From assembly GCA_913056305.1 (NCBI GenBank), contig CAJXMR010000013.1:1-52246 (forward strand): 52,246 nucleotides of DNA. The letters run 5' to 3'. Of the stretch, positions 7,886 to 16,242 are shown piece after piece. Below the pieces are notes generated by a model. That model was not told the origin of the DNA. It did not search any database and saw only the letters and a program-made list of their open reading frames with translations. The DNA is from an uncultured Ralstonia sp. GTDB lineage: Bacteria > Pseudomonadota > Gammaproteobacteria > Burkholderiales > Burkholderiaceae. The position numbers were made by a program, and so were the translations under genes. Position 1 is the stretch's first letter; every line of letters starts with the position of its first letter.

Positions 7886-8575
7886 ATGGCTTCACTCTAT
7901 CGCCGGCCGCGCGGCGCCGGGTTCGGAAACGCCGATGCGCCCGGTGTTTCCTCGCCAAGCCCCGCCCGGCCGTTGAAGCGGCCATCGCAGGCGCGCGCGA
8001 AGTTCACCGTGCAGGCCATCTACGAGGCGTTTGTTCGGATTTGGCAGCGCGACGGCGCAGACGGCGCCACCACGCGCGCGGTGGCGCTGGAGGCCGGCTG
8101 CTCGGTCGGCACGCTGTACGAATACTTCCCCAACAAGGACGCACTGCTCTCCGGCTACGTGCGGCACACCATCGAGACGCTGCTCGCGCGCATCCAGGCC
8201 GAGGTGGTCGAGGCCGCCGGCATGCCGTGGACGCAGCGCGTCCGCCATCTCGTGCGCCTGACCTGCGGCGACGCGGCGCTCAGCCCGCCGTATTTCGACC
8301 GCGCCATGCTGATGCGTGAAGAGCGCATCGCCGAGTCCAGGCACCACCGGCGCTTCTTCGACGAACTGTGCGCCGTGTGGCGGCGGGCGCTGGACGCCTG
8401 TCCCGATCTGCCGGCCCCGCCGGATGACGCGCTGCTGCGCACACTGGTGACGGCGATGTGGGGCGCGCGGCGCTACCGCCTGCTGCTGCCCGATGCACCA
8501 CCCGCGCACGATGACTGGATCGGCGCCATGGAGCGCCTCTGCCTGCACACCCTCACCGCGCCGCTGCCGGCTTGA
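7886..8575 (+). CDS. TetR/AcrR family transcriptional regulator
   Basis: 229-residue TetR-type repressor. A basic, Pro/Ala-rich N-terminal extension of about 30 residues precedes the helix-turn-helix (FTVQAIYEAFVRIWQRDG, TTRAVALEAGCSVGTLYEYF, then PNKDALLSGYV). The C-terminal region resembles TetR_C domains found with hydrolase and oxidoreductase genes. The ATG at 7886 is used; an in-frame ATG at 7814 would lie inside the divergent DUF2855 gene. The 33-base gap to that gene must hold both promoters and the operator, so autoregulation and control of the DUF2855 gene are likely. The HSL esterase follows 87 bases downstream on the same strand. Confidence 0.92.
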   Translation: MASLYRRPRGAGFGNADAPGVSSPSPARPLKRPSQARAKFTVQAIYEAFVRIWQRDGADGATTRAVALEAGCSVGTLYEYFPNKDALLSGYVRHTIETLLARIQAEVVEAAGMPWTQRVRHLVRLTCGDAALSPPYFDRAMLMREERIAESRHHRRFFDELCAVWRRALDACPDLPAPPDDALLRTLVTAMWGARRYRLLLPDAPPAHDDWIGAMERLCLHTLTAPLPA

Positions 8576-8662
8576 CACCACGTGTTGCCCGCACCGGGTG
8601 CATGCCCATTGTCCTGGCGCGGCTTCATCGCTACGCTGATCGGAGAGCAAGAGGGAAGGGCC

Positions 8663-9619
8663 ATGAGCTGGCAGAACTGGGTGGTGTCGTGGATGACGCG
8701 CAACCGCGTCAAGAGGCCGACCGAGCGCGAGCCGTTCGATCCGTTCGCCACGCGCCGCAATGCCGAGATCCGCACGCTGCCGATGCCGATGCGCATGCCC
8801 GAGGATTGGCGCGTCGTGCCCGCCAACGGCAGCCGCGTGCCGGGCGAATGGATTGAACCGGCCGATCCCGATGCCATCGGCGACACGCCGCCCGTGGTGC
8901 TCTACCTGCACGGCGGCGGCTACTTCTTCTGCAGCCCGCGCACGCACCGCTCCATTACCGTGGGCCTGGCCATGCATGCGCGGGCGCGAGTGTACGTGCC
9001 GGAATACCGTCTGGCGCCCGAGCATCCGTTCCCGGCGCCGGTGGAAGATGCGGTGCATGTCTATCGCACGCTGCTGGGGCAGGGCATTGCACCGTCGCGC
9101 ATCGTGGTGGCAGGGGATTCGGCGGGCGGCGGGCTGTCGCTTGCGCTGCTGGTGGCGCTGCGGGATGCCGGTGATGCGCTGCCGGCCGGTGCGATCCTGT
9201 ATTCGCCATGGACAGACCTGGCCGCCACCGGCGCCAGCCTGGTCGAGAACGACGAGAGCGACGTGATGTTCCGTGGCGCGTGGGTGGCGCACGGCGCCGC
9301 GCTCTACCTGGGGGATTCCGGCGTGCCGGTCGACCATCCGCTGGCCTCGCCGCTGTATGCCGACTTCACCGGCCTGCCGCCGCTGCACTGCTACGTCAGC
9401 TCCAGCGAGGTCCTGCGCGACGACACCCTCCGTATGGCGGAGCGGGCCAGGGCCGCCGGGGTATCCGTTTCGGTGGAAATGGGCCGGCGGCTCCCACATG
9501 TGTGGCCGATCTTCTATCCTTTCTTACCAGAGGCGCGCAAAGCACTGCGGCAGTCGGGTGAGATGGTGCGGTTCATGACCGCTCACCATGCGCATGCGGC
9601 CGTATTGGCCTCGGTATGA
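8663..9619 (+). CDS. Alpha/beta hydrolase, hormone-sensitive-lipase type esterase
   Basis: 318-residue carboxylester hydrolase of family IV (HSL-like). It has the oxyanion-hole motif LHGGGY (residues 82-87), the nucleophile elbow GDSAGGG with Ser153, a probable acidic residue at Asp253 in SSSEVLRDD, and His279 in LPHVWP as the catalytic base. Another family hallmark, YRLAPEHPFPAPVEDA, lies at about 115-130. No signal peptide, so cytosolic. Start at 8663 follows gagggaaggg. Likely hydrolyses short-chain esters; the physiological substrate is unknown. Neighbouring TetR and DUF2855 genes suggest an inducible small-molecule pathway. Confidence 0.93.
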   Translation: MSWQNWVVSWMTRNRVKRPTEREPFDPFATRRNAEIRTLPMPMRMPEDWRVVPANGSRVPGEWIEPADPDAIGDTPPVVLYLHGGGYFFCSPRTHRSITVGLAMHARARVYVPEYRLAPEHPFPAPVEDAVHVYRTLLGQGIAPSRIVVAGDSAGGGLSLALLVALRDAGDALPAGAILYSPWTDLAATGASLVENDESDVMFRGAWVAHGAALYLGDSGVPVDHPLASPLYADFTGLPPLHCYVSSSEVLRDDTLRMAERARAAGVSVSVEMGRRLPHVWPIFYPFLPEARKALRQSGEMVRFMTAHHAHAAVLASV

Positions 9620-9685
9620 CAGGTCTGACACAGACGGCGCCCGCGAGCGCCGCACACATAAGCGGCACAGAACGGGGAGCCCATC

Positions 9686-10489
9686 ATGCGTCGGGTGATG
9701 GTATTGGGGTTGGTGCTGGTGGCCGTAACGGTCGCCTGGCAGTGGAGCCGGCACAACCGCGCGCGGCTGGCGGACGTCCGCTTCGCGCCCATCGAGACGG
9801 TTGCCGCGGCCACGGATAGCCCGCCTGCCAGCGCCACGCTCCTGCTGGGCCCCTCCAAGGCCTACTGGCTGAAGACCTGCGATGACAAGCTGGGCCCGAT
9901 GCACGTGACCGTGCACACCCAGGAAACCCCGCTGCTCTTCAGCAACGACCGCAGCGTCGACCAATTGACCGCAGAGGCACCGCCGTACGATCGCGCTGCG
10001 CGCGTGCTCGGCAAGACTTACGCCACGCTGGCGGCTCGCTTCGAGGTCACCACGCACTACATGGCACTGCCGACGCAGCCGCCCACCACCTGCCTGCGGC
10101 CGTCGATCGACGTGGAGCTGGTGCTGAGCGATTTCCGGGTGACGGTGGCGCGCGAGTTTGCGCCGGGCACCTGCGCCTATGGCGAGATCCGCGCGCACGA
10201 GCTGCGGCACGTGGCGGTCAACCGCGGCGTGCTGCCGCGCGCCGCCGAGGTGATCCGCCAGGAGATCCAACGCAGGTACGGCGATCAGCTGTACTTCGGC
10301 GATCCGGACCGTATTGGCGCCAGCCTGGAAGACGAGCTGAGCCGCCACTGGCTGCCGCGCGTGCAGTCGTTGATCGAGCTGGGGCTACAGGCGCACGAGC
10401 AGATCGACACGCCCCAGGAGCAGGAGCGCATGAGCCGCGTGTGCAATGGCGAGGTGCAGGCCGTGCTGCAGCAGCTGTCGCCCAGCTAG
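9686..10489 (+). CDS. Exported or membrane-anchored protein with an HExxH motif (putative metalloprotease)
   Basis: 267-residue protein. An N-terminal hydrophobic stretch (MVLGLVLVAVTVAWQW, residues 5-20) acts as uncleaved anchor or signal. After a folded region with conserved-looking Cys65, Cys136 and Cys163 comes HELRH (His171, Glu172, His175) followed by VAVNRGVL, which fits the zinc-binding HExxH signature of zincin peptidases. A helical C-terminal part follows (ELSRHWLPRVQSLIELGLQA) with a final Cys at 251 region. I do not recognise a named family beyond a distant resemblance to DUF922-type putative proteases. It would face the periplasm. Convergent with gntK, 21 bases between stops. Confidence 0.6.
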   Translation: MRRVMVLGLVLVAVTVAWQWSRHNRARLADVRFAPIETVAAATDSPPASATLLLGPSKAYWLKTCDDKLGPMHVTVHTQETPLLFSNDRSVDQLTAEAPPYDRAARVLGKTYATLAARFEVTTHYMALPTQPPTTCLRPSIDVELVLSDFRVTVAREFAPGTCAYGEIRAHELRHVAVNRGVLPRAAEVIRQEIQRRYGDQLYFGDPDRIGASLEDELSRHWLPRVQSLIELGLQAHEQIDTPQEQERMSRVCNGEVQAVLQQLSPS

Positions 10490-10510
10490 CAACAGCAGTC
10501 GGGAGGGGCG

Positions 10511-11020
10511 TCAGGCGGCCGGACGGTGCCCGGCGCGCGCCTGCAGTTGCTCGGTGGCTTGCTGCACGAGGGTTTCCGGCGGCAGCGCGATGTCCACCAC
10601 GATGGCGTCGGTCGGTTCTTCCAGCGCATCGAACTGGCTGCGCAGCAGGGCCGGGTTGAAGAAGTGGTCCTTGCGTGCGGACAGGCGGCCTTGCAGCAGC
10701 TCGAAATCGCCCTTCAGGTAGACGAACTCGGCGTTGCCCGCCGGGCCGCGCAGCACGTCGCGGTAACGCTGCTTGAGCGCGGAGCATGCCACCACCAGCG
10801 AGCGGCTGCCGCTGGTCATCTCGTCCATGTAGGCGCGGATGGCTTCGAGCCAGGGCTTGCGGTCGTCGTCATTGAGCGGAATGCCGGCGTGCATCTTGGC
10901 GCGATTGGCGTCGCTATGGAACTCGTCGCCATCGCGGAAGGCGCAGCCCAGCCGCTCGGCAATCATGCGGCCCACCGTCGACTTGCCGCACCCAGACACA
11001 CCCATCACCACCACGATCAT
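10511..11020 (-). CDS. gntK: Gluconokinase
   Basis: 169-residue P-loop kinase that phosphorylates D-gluconate to 6-phosphogluconate, feeding the Entner-Doudoroff or pentose phosphate route. The Walker A loop is GVSGCGKST (residues 7-15), followed by family motifs [20 protein letters not shown] and DRKPWLEAI, and [15 protein letters not shown]. The length is normal for the family. Start at 11020 is preferred over the upstream in-frame ATG at 11038, which would add MHAGFA and lies in a less suitable RBS context. No gluconate transporter or dehydratase is adjacent; the gene is divergent from an acyl-CoA synthetase. Confidence 0.93.
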   Translation of the reverse strand: MIVVVMGVSGCGKSTVGRMIAERLGCAFRDGDEFHSDANRAKMHAGIPLNDDDRKPWLEAIRAYMDEMTSGSRSLVVACSALKQRYRDVLRGPAGNAEFVYLKGDFELLQGRLSARKDHFFNPALLRSQFDALEEPTDAIVVDIALPPETLVQQATEQLQARAGHRPAA

Positions 11021-11148
11021 CGCGAATCCCGCATGCAAAAACGTCAGGCCGGCATGTTAGCGCGCCTGTGACGATCGGCCGGGATTTTTGCTGCTGCGGT
11101 GCAGCATCTTGTTCCGCGTCATTGTTCGTTCTGGGGCGGATTGCCAAA

Positions 11149-11168
11149 TGCGTCAAGCTGCGTCAAAT
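11149..11168. repeat. Two tandem 8-mers tgcgtcaa spaced one helical turn
   Basis: tgcgtcaagc followed by tgcgtcaaat, in the 221-base gap between divergent gntK and the acyl-CoA synthetase gene, about 75 bases before the latter's start. A direct-repeat activator site is possible. Confidence 0.3.
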
Positions 11169-11241
11169 TGCGGGCAAAGCAGTCCGTAGAGTCATTCAAA
11201 ACAAGGCTCAAAAGGCCAACGTTGAACTGGAGGAGACGTCC

Positions 11242-12957
11242 ATGGCTGGTGAAGTATTTGACCCGCGTCCGCGCAATGGGGTGTCGTATGTAGTGGGTGA
11301 CACCGCGGTGCCGCTGGCGCACGTGACGGTGCCCGCGCTGCTGGAGGCGACGGTGCGCCGCTGTCCCGAGGCGGAGGCGGCGGTGTTTCGCGAACAAGGC
11401 GTGCGCTGGACCTGGCGCGCCTTTGCCGAGCAGGTCGACGCGCTGGCCGCCGGCCTGCATGCGCTCGGGCTGGAGCGTGGCGATCGCATCGGCATCTGGT
11501 CACCCAACCGTTATGAATGGGTGCTCACGCAGTTTGCGACGGCGCGCCTGGGGCTCATCCTCGTCAACATCAATCCGGCATACCGGCTCTCCGAACTGGA
11601 GTACGCGCTCAACAAGGTCGGCTGCAAGGCCATCGTGGCGGCCGAGGCGTTCAAGACCTCGCGCTACCTGGAGATGCTGCAGACGCTTGCGCCCGAGCTG
11701 GCCACGGCGCAGCCCGGTGCGCTGCAGGCCGCCAAGCTGCCGGCGCTGCGCTGGGTCATCCGCACGGGCGAGGCCGCCACGCCTGGCATGATCAATTTCG
11801 CCGACGTGATTGCGCGCGGCAAGGGCGTACCCGTTGATGCGCTCGACGCCATCACCGCCACGCTGTCGCCGGATGACGCCATCAATATCCAGTTCACCAG
11901 CGGCACCACCGGTGCGCCCAAGGGGGCCACGCTCACGCACGTGAACGTGGTCAACAACGCGCGCTTCGTCGCCATGGCGATGAACCTGCAGGCCGGCGAT
12001 CGCTTGTGCATCCCTGTGCCGCTGTACCACTGCTTCGGGATGGTGATGTCGGTGCTCACGTGCACCGCCACCGGCGCCTGCATGGTGTTCCCCGGCGAGG
12101 CCTTCGACCCGCTCGCCACGCTGCGCACCGTGGCCGAGGAGCGCTGCACCGCGCTGCACGGCGTGCCCACCATGTTCATCGCGCAGCTCGATCACCCCGA
12201 GTTCCGCAGCTTTGATGTGTCGAGCCTGCGCGGCGGCATCATGGCCGGCTCACCGTGCCCGATCGAGGTGATGAAGCGCGTGGTGGCCGAGCTGAACCTG
12301 CGCGAGGTCACCATCGCCTACGGCATGACCGAGACGAGCCCGGTGTCGTTCCAGAGCGCGGTGACCGACCCGCTCGACAAGCGCGTGACCACCGTGGGCC
12401 GCATCCAGCCGCATCTGCAGGTCAAGCTGGTGGACGGCGCGGGCGAGGTGGTGCCGGTGGGCGAAAAGGGCGAGCTGTGCACCAAGGGCTATTCGGTCAT
12501 GCTCGGCTACTGGGACGACGAGGCCAAGACCGCCGAGTCCATCCACGACGGTTGGATGCGCACGGGCGACCTTGCCACCTTCGACGCCGACGGCTACTGC
12601 AACATCGTTGGCCGCGTGAAGGACATGCTCATCCGTGGCGGCGAGAACGTCTACCCGCGCGAGATCGAGGAGTTCCTGTTCCGCCATCCGAAGGTGCAGG
12701 CCGTCAACGTGTTCGGCGTGCCTGACCCGAAATATGGCGAGGAGGTGTGCGCCTGGATCGTCCTCAAGCCTGGGCAACAAGCGACGGAAGAGGAGATCCG
12801 CGCCTTCTGCCAGGGCCAGATTGCGCACTACAAGATCCCGCGCTACATCCGCTTCGTCACCGAAATGCCGATGACGGTGACGGGCAAGGTACAGAAATTC
12901 ATCATGCGCGACCGCATGATCGAGGAGCTGAAGCTGAGCGTGGCCCCCACGGCTTAG
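11242..12957 (+). CDS. AMP-forming acyl-CoA synthetase
   Basis: 571-residue ANL-family enzyme that activates a carboxylic acid with ATP to acyl-AMP and then acyl-CoA. Motifs: phosphate loop [16 protein letters not shown] (about residues 217-232), [11 protein letters not shown] (motif A5), [21 protein letters not shown] and [14 protein letters not shown] with the hinge region, and the C-terminal catalytic lysine in [10 protein letters not shown]. It resembles medium/long-chain synthetases of the FadD3/FadD35-like branch more than acetyl-CoA synthetase. The start at 11242 follows ctggaggagac. It is monocistronic. Substrate chain length cannot be set from sequence; a fatty-acid role alongside the fad operon at 46-52 kb is reasonable. 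Confidence 0.92.
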   Translation: MAGEVFDPRPRNGVSYVVGDTAVPLAHVTVPALLEATVRRCPEAEAAVFREQGVRWTWRAFAEQVDALAAGLHALGLERGDRIGIWSPNRYEWVLTQFATARLGLILVNINPAYRLSELEYALNKVGCKAIVAAEAFKTSRYLEMLQTLAPELATAQPGALQAAKLPALRWVIRTGEAATPGMINFADVIARGKGVPVDALDAITATLSPDDAINIQFTSGTTGAPKGATLTHVNVVNNARFVAMAMNLQAGDRLCIPVPLYHCFGMVMSVLTCTATGACMVFPGEAFDPLATLRTVAEERCTALHGVPTMFIAQLDHPEFRSFDVSSLRGGIMAGSPCPIEVMKRVVAELNLREVTIAYGMTETSPVSFQSAVTDPLDKRVTTVGRIQPHLQVKLVDGAGEVVPVGEKGELCTKGYSVMLGYWDDEAKTAESIHDGWMRTGDLATFDADGYCNIVGRVKDMLIRGGENVYPREIEEFLFRHPKVQAVNVFGVPDPKYGEEVCAWIVLKPGQQATEEEIRAFCQGQIAHYKIPRYIRFVTEMPMTVTGKVQKFIMRDRMIEELKLSVAPTA

Positions 12958-13666
12958 CCTGTCGTAAAGCCAAGCGCGGCGCGCGGTTTCTCGGATGAAA
13001 TGCCGATAGGCCGCGCGCCACATGTCGCACGCATGACGCTCTGCACGATCGGCGTGCCATGGCGTGCGGGCGGGTGATGGAACCGCTGGGTCCTGCAATG
13101 GGGCCCGGTCGCACCGAGACCTTCGGCTCGTCAGCGTTTTGCCCTTGCGCAGGTGGTCGGCTTGTCGTTGGGCACGGCCCTCCGGCGAAGGCCTCAAGCG
13201 AGCGCTTCGCCGCCATGCCGCTGGCAGGTGCCTGTTGCGATGCCCCTTGCCTTGCCAGTGTTCCGACAACGAATGTGCTCGCTGGCCCGCGCTTGTATCA
13301 GGCCTGAAACCCATTTGCTGTCTGCGCAGTGAAACGCTGCGCGCAGGCGCATCCGCAGGGTGCGTGCGGGTTTCGGGCCATCGTTGCAGCGGCATCCGGA
13401 GGCACGCATCTGGATGCGTGTTTCAGCGCTGCAACCGAATCCGCAAAAACCCTCCTCCAAAAAGCGCAGATCCTGACACGTTTGCCTCGTGCGTTTTGCG
13501 CATACGGGCGGACCGTCCGCGAATCCTTCGCGTTTTCAATGGCTTGGCAACCTGATGCGCGAAGGCGCGTCAAGATGGCATCGAATATGCGAACTGCGCC
13601 CCCTGGGGTGGGTGAGGTTCTCCCAGTGTGTTGTTAGACCACCCTTCTCTCTTTCTGGAGTGCGCT
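12958..13666. other. 709-bp gene-free region upstream of the Fap-like cluster
   Basis: No open frame here has protein-like composition. The stretch is somewhat less GC-rich than its flanks and contains nested inverted repeats at 13383-13435. It is the largest non-coding gap in the window and lies directly before the glycine-rich protein gene, so it probably holds that operon's promoter and a long leader; I could not pick a promoter with confidence. Confidence 0.6.
13383..13435. repeat. Nested inverted repeats
   Basis: Outer 9-base arms gttgcagcg (13383-13391) and cgctgcaac (13427-13435) enclose a second perfect palindrome, cacgcatc-tg-gatgcgtg (13403-13420). It could form a cruciform or an RNA stem in the leader of the Fap-like operon. 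Confidence 0.6.
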
Positions 13667-14956
13667 ATGAAGAAAACGTTACTGGCCACCGCGATTGCCA
13701 TGGGATTGGGGGTCTCCGGCGTTGCATTGGCTGACATCGGGAATACGGCAAATGGCGGGAGTAACACCCAGACCACGAATGCCGCGATCACCAACACAAG
13801 TACGGACACAGACACCACAACGACAACAACGGATAACTCCAACCAACATAACAACCAAAGCCAGGGCAGCAACCGCAATAACAGCGGTTTGGCAGATGCC
13901 TCCGCCTGGGGCGCCGCAGCCGCCAACAATGGCAGCAGCGCGGTTTCCAACTTCAACGTCAGCAAGGCCATCGCCATCTCCAAGCTGGAAGGCACCGTGA
14001 CCAACATCCAAGTGCATGACATCGGCAATACCGCCAGCAATTGGGGTACGGCCAATGGCGGCAGCGGTGGTCATGGTGGCAACGGCCATGGTGGCAACGG
14101 CTCGGGCGGCACGGCTGGCAACGGCGGTGCTGGCGGTGCCGGCGGCTCGGGCGGCGGCGCTAGCAATGGCAGCGCCACGGCAGGCAATGCCTCTAACGGC
14201 AGCGCGAGCAACGGCAGCGCCTCGGCGGGTGACGGCGGCAACGGCGGCAATGCCAATGGCCATGCCGGCAACGGTGGGGCGGGCGGCAGCTCCGGCACGC
14301 TCTCGGCCAGCCTGGGTGCAGGTCTGGGCGGCTTGGCAGGCAGTGCCAGCGCGGCCGGCGGCGGTGGCGGCGGCAATGGCGGCGGCAGCGGTGCCACCGG
14401 CGGTGCCTCCAACAACCACCATGGTTCCGGCGCGTCGTCGGGTGGTAACGCAGGCAGCGCAGGCGGTGCTGGCGCCGCGGGCGGCTCGGCATCGAGCGGC
14501 ACGTCGACGGCCTCTGGCGGTGCAGGCACGGGTAGCAGCACCTCGGGCGGCACCAGCGCAGGCGGCGCGGGCGGCACTGGCGGCGCGAACGCCAATGTGG
14601 CCGGCAACGGCGGCGCAGGCGGCTCGGCCACCAACGGCAGCGCAACCAACGGTGGCGCAACCACCTCGGCCAGCAATGGCAGCGCGACTGGCGGCAACGC
14701 CGCGGTGGGTGCCATGGGTGGCGCTGGCGGCACGGGCGGCACTGGCAATGGCGGCGTCGGTAACGGCGCAATGGGCGGTGTGGGCGGTGCGGGTGGCACG
14801 GTGGTTGTGGATGCGGGCACGTTCAACATGTCCAATGCCATGACCAGTGTCGGCCAATCGGCTGCCGGGGTGATGATCGCGAACCAGAACAGCGGCTTCG
14901 CGTCCCTCGTCCAACAGAGCGTCAACGTGCAAGCCAACCTGAATGTCGGCCATTGA
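13667..14956 (+). CDS. Exported glycine-rich (PGRS-like) protein, putative fibre subunit of a Fap-like system
   Basis: 429-residue exported protein. Sec signal MKKTLLATAIAMGLGVSGVA ends at ALA-D (residue 22/23). The N-terminal region (23-129) is rich in Asn, Thr, Gln and Ser and has DIGNTA twice (23-28 and 118-123). Residues 130-378 are low complexity, about half Gly with Ala, Ser, Asn and Thr in irregular GGAGG, NGSAT and GNGG units. The C-terminal 51 residues return to Asn/Gln/Val-rich sequence (MIANQNSGFASLVQQSVNVQ), reminiscent of amyloid-forming repeats of Fap and curli proteins. It heads a same-strand set with two small exported proteins and a C39 peptidase. RBS ctggag before the ATG. 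It could also be an adhesin; fibre formation is an inference. Confidence 0.7.
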   Translation: MKKTLLATAIAMGLGVSGVALADIGNTANGGSNTQTTNAAITNTSTDTDTTTTTTDNSNQHNNQSQGSNRNNSGLADASAWGAAAANNGSSAVSNFNVSKAIAISKLEGTVTNIQVHDIGNTASNWGTANGGSGGHGGNGHGGNGSGGTAGNGGAGGAGGSGGGASNGSATAGNASNGSASNGSASAGDGGNGGNANGHAGNGGAGGSSGTLSASLGAGLGGLAGSASAAGGGGGGNGGGSGATGGASNNHHGSGASSGGNAGSAGGAGAAGGSASSGTSTASGGAGTGSSTSGGTSAGGAGGTGGANANVAGNGGAGGSATNGSATNGGATTSASNGSATGGNAAVGAMGGAGGTGGTGNGGVGNGAMGGVGGAGGTVVVDAGTFNMSNAMTSVGQSAAGVMIANQNSGFASLVQQSVNVQANLNVGH

Positions 14957-15068
14957 GGCGGCATCGGGCATGAGCGGGGAAGTGCCGCCGCCGGTCTGAT
15001 GGCGGCGGCTGAACGGGTCGGATCGCGCTGCGGTCCGGCCCCCCGTCGGAACGTGAAGGAGACTTTCG

Positions 15069-15497
15069 ATGCGATCCGACACAGCAGCAGGATGGGCGGC
15101 ATGGCTGTTCGCATGCGGCCTCGCGGCGTGGCCCGCGGCGATGGCGATGGCGGCGGATGATGCCCCGGTCGCAGACGTGTCCCAGCCAGCCGAAGTGGAA
15201 GCGGCGCGTCCCCCGGTCGCCGCGGCCGCAACGGTGCCTGGGCTCGGTCATGCGGTCGATGCAGCGGCGCTCGATGGCTATCGCGGCGGTATGGAGACGT
15301 TGAACCAGACCGTCAATGACATGCGGTTGTCCGGCACCGTGTCGGACAACTCCGCCGTCAACGTGGCAACGGGTTCCAACATCGTGCGCGACGGCTCGTT
15401 TGCCAATGCGAGCGGGATCCCCACGGTCATCCAGAACACCGGAGCGAACGTGCTGATCCAGAACGCCACCATCGTCAACGTGCAGTTCCGGCCCTAA
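15069..15497 (+). CDS. Small exported protein with double-glycine motif, Fap-like cluster
   Basis: 142-residue protein. Hydrophobic signal (about residues 8-28, ending AMAMAA-D), then an Ala/Pro/Val-rich linker, then VDAAALDGYRGG ending at Gly73-Gly74, which fits the spacing of a double-glycine leader (hydrophobic at -12, -7 and -4, GG at -2/-1). The remaining 68 residues are Asn/Val-rich with TVIQNTGANVLIQNATIVNV, a beta-prone, amyloid-like pattern. The VIQNT element recurs in the protein at 16243-16809. RBS gaaggag lies 9 bases upstream of the ATG. It sits 112 bases after the glycine-rich gene and 29 before the C39 peptidase gene. Probably a secreted accessory or minor subunit; not a named family to me. 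Confidence 0.7.
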   Translation: MRSDTAAGWAAWLFACGLAAWPAAMAMAADDAPVADVSQPAEVEAARPPVAAAATVPGLGHAVDAAALDGYRGGMETLNQTVNDMRLSGTVSDNSAVNVATGSNIVRDGSFANASGIPTVIQNTGANVLIQNATIVNVQFRP

Positions 15498-15526
15498 CGT
15501 CTTCATGTTGACGAGGGGGTGATGCG

Positions 15527-16219
15527 ATGCGCGAGGTAGGCGGCGCGATGCTGATGGCGATCGCGGGAATGCTGGCGCCAGTGTCGGTGAGCGCCGGTGC
15601 GATCGACATGCTGGGCGCGGGCGGTGCGTTGTACGACGTGCCGGTCACCAGCATCAGGGAGGCGCGCTTTGCGCGCACCATCCATCAGCGTTTCGACTTC
15701 AGCTGCGGCTCGGCCGCGGTGGCGACGCTGTTGACCTACCAGTACGGCTATCCCGTCACCGAGCAGGCGGTGTTCCAGTCGATGTACCTGCACGGCAACC
15801 AGCAGAAGATCCAGCAGGAGGGTTTCTCGCTGCTCGATATCAAGCGCTATCTCGAATCGCAAGGCTTCGAGGCCGACGGCTTCGAGCAGCCGCTGGATGC
15901 ATTGCGGACGGCCCATCTGCCGGCCATCGTGCTGTTGAACGAGAACGGCTACCACCACTTCGTGGTGGTCAAGGGGGTGCAGAAAGAGCGTGTGCTGGTG
16001 GGCGATCCGGCCATGGGCACGCGCGCGATGCCACGGGCGGCCTTCGAGCGCACGTGGGACAACCATTTGCTGTTCGTCATCCACAACCGTGAAGAGCGCG
16101 CGTCGTTCAACACCTTTGCGGATTGGCGCGTTGCACCGCGCGCGCCGCTGGAAGAAGGCATGGACCGCAGCGGCCTGGGGAACATCGTGATCCCCAAGCA
16201 TGGTCCATCGGACTTCTGA
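15527..16219 (+). CDS. Exported C39-family cysteine peptidase (FapD-like)
   Basis: 230-residue peptidase with a signal peptide (residues 1-24, ending VSAGA). The catalytic triad of family C39 is visible: Cys60 in FDFSCGSAAVATLL, His144 in NGYHHFVVVKGV, and Asp160 in VLVGDPAMGT. C39 domains of bacteriocin exporters cut after double glycines in the cytosol; this one stands alone and is exported, like FapD of the Pseudomonas Fap amyloid system. It lies between two small exported proteins that both carry a GG motif, its likely substrates. RBS gaggggg before the ATG. The C-terminal 60 residues (RNREERASFN onward) extend beyond the domain core. Confidence 0.88.
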   Translation: MREVGGAMLMAIAGMLAPVSVSAGAIDMLGAGGALYDVPVTSIREARFARTIHQRFDFSCGSAAVATLLTYQYGYPVTEQAVFQSMYLHGNQQKIQQEGFSLLDIKRYLESQGFEADGFEQPLDALRTAHLPAIVLLNENGYHHFVVVKGVQKERVLVGDPAMGTRAMPRAAFERTWDNHLLFVIHNREERASFNTFADWRVAPRAPLEEGMDRSGLGNIVIPKHGPSDF

Positions 16220-16242
16220 GCGGCGGCGCGCAGGAGGGCATC

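Noticed and set aside
7892..9499. 535-residue minus-strand open frame across tetR and the esterase
   Set aside because: Antisense shadow; the plus strand has intact TetR and HSL motifs.
13064..13555. 163-residue open frame in the gene-free leader
   Set aside because: Cys/Arg-rich, no RBS, no domain and no signal; composition fits non-coding GC-rich DNA.
14050..14800. Repetitive DNA considered as a CRISPR or minisatellite
   Set aside because: Repeats are irregular codon-level repeats of Gly/Ala/Ser/Asn, without constant spacers or units.
13679..15231. Long open frames (467 and 386 residues) on the minus strand across the glycine-rich gene
   Set aside because: They are Ala/Arg- or Pro/Ala-rich mirror frames of GGC-rich codons, lack an RBS or signal, and cover the plus-strand gene that has all these.
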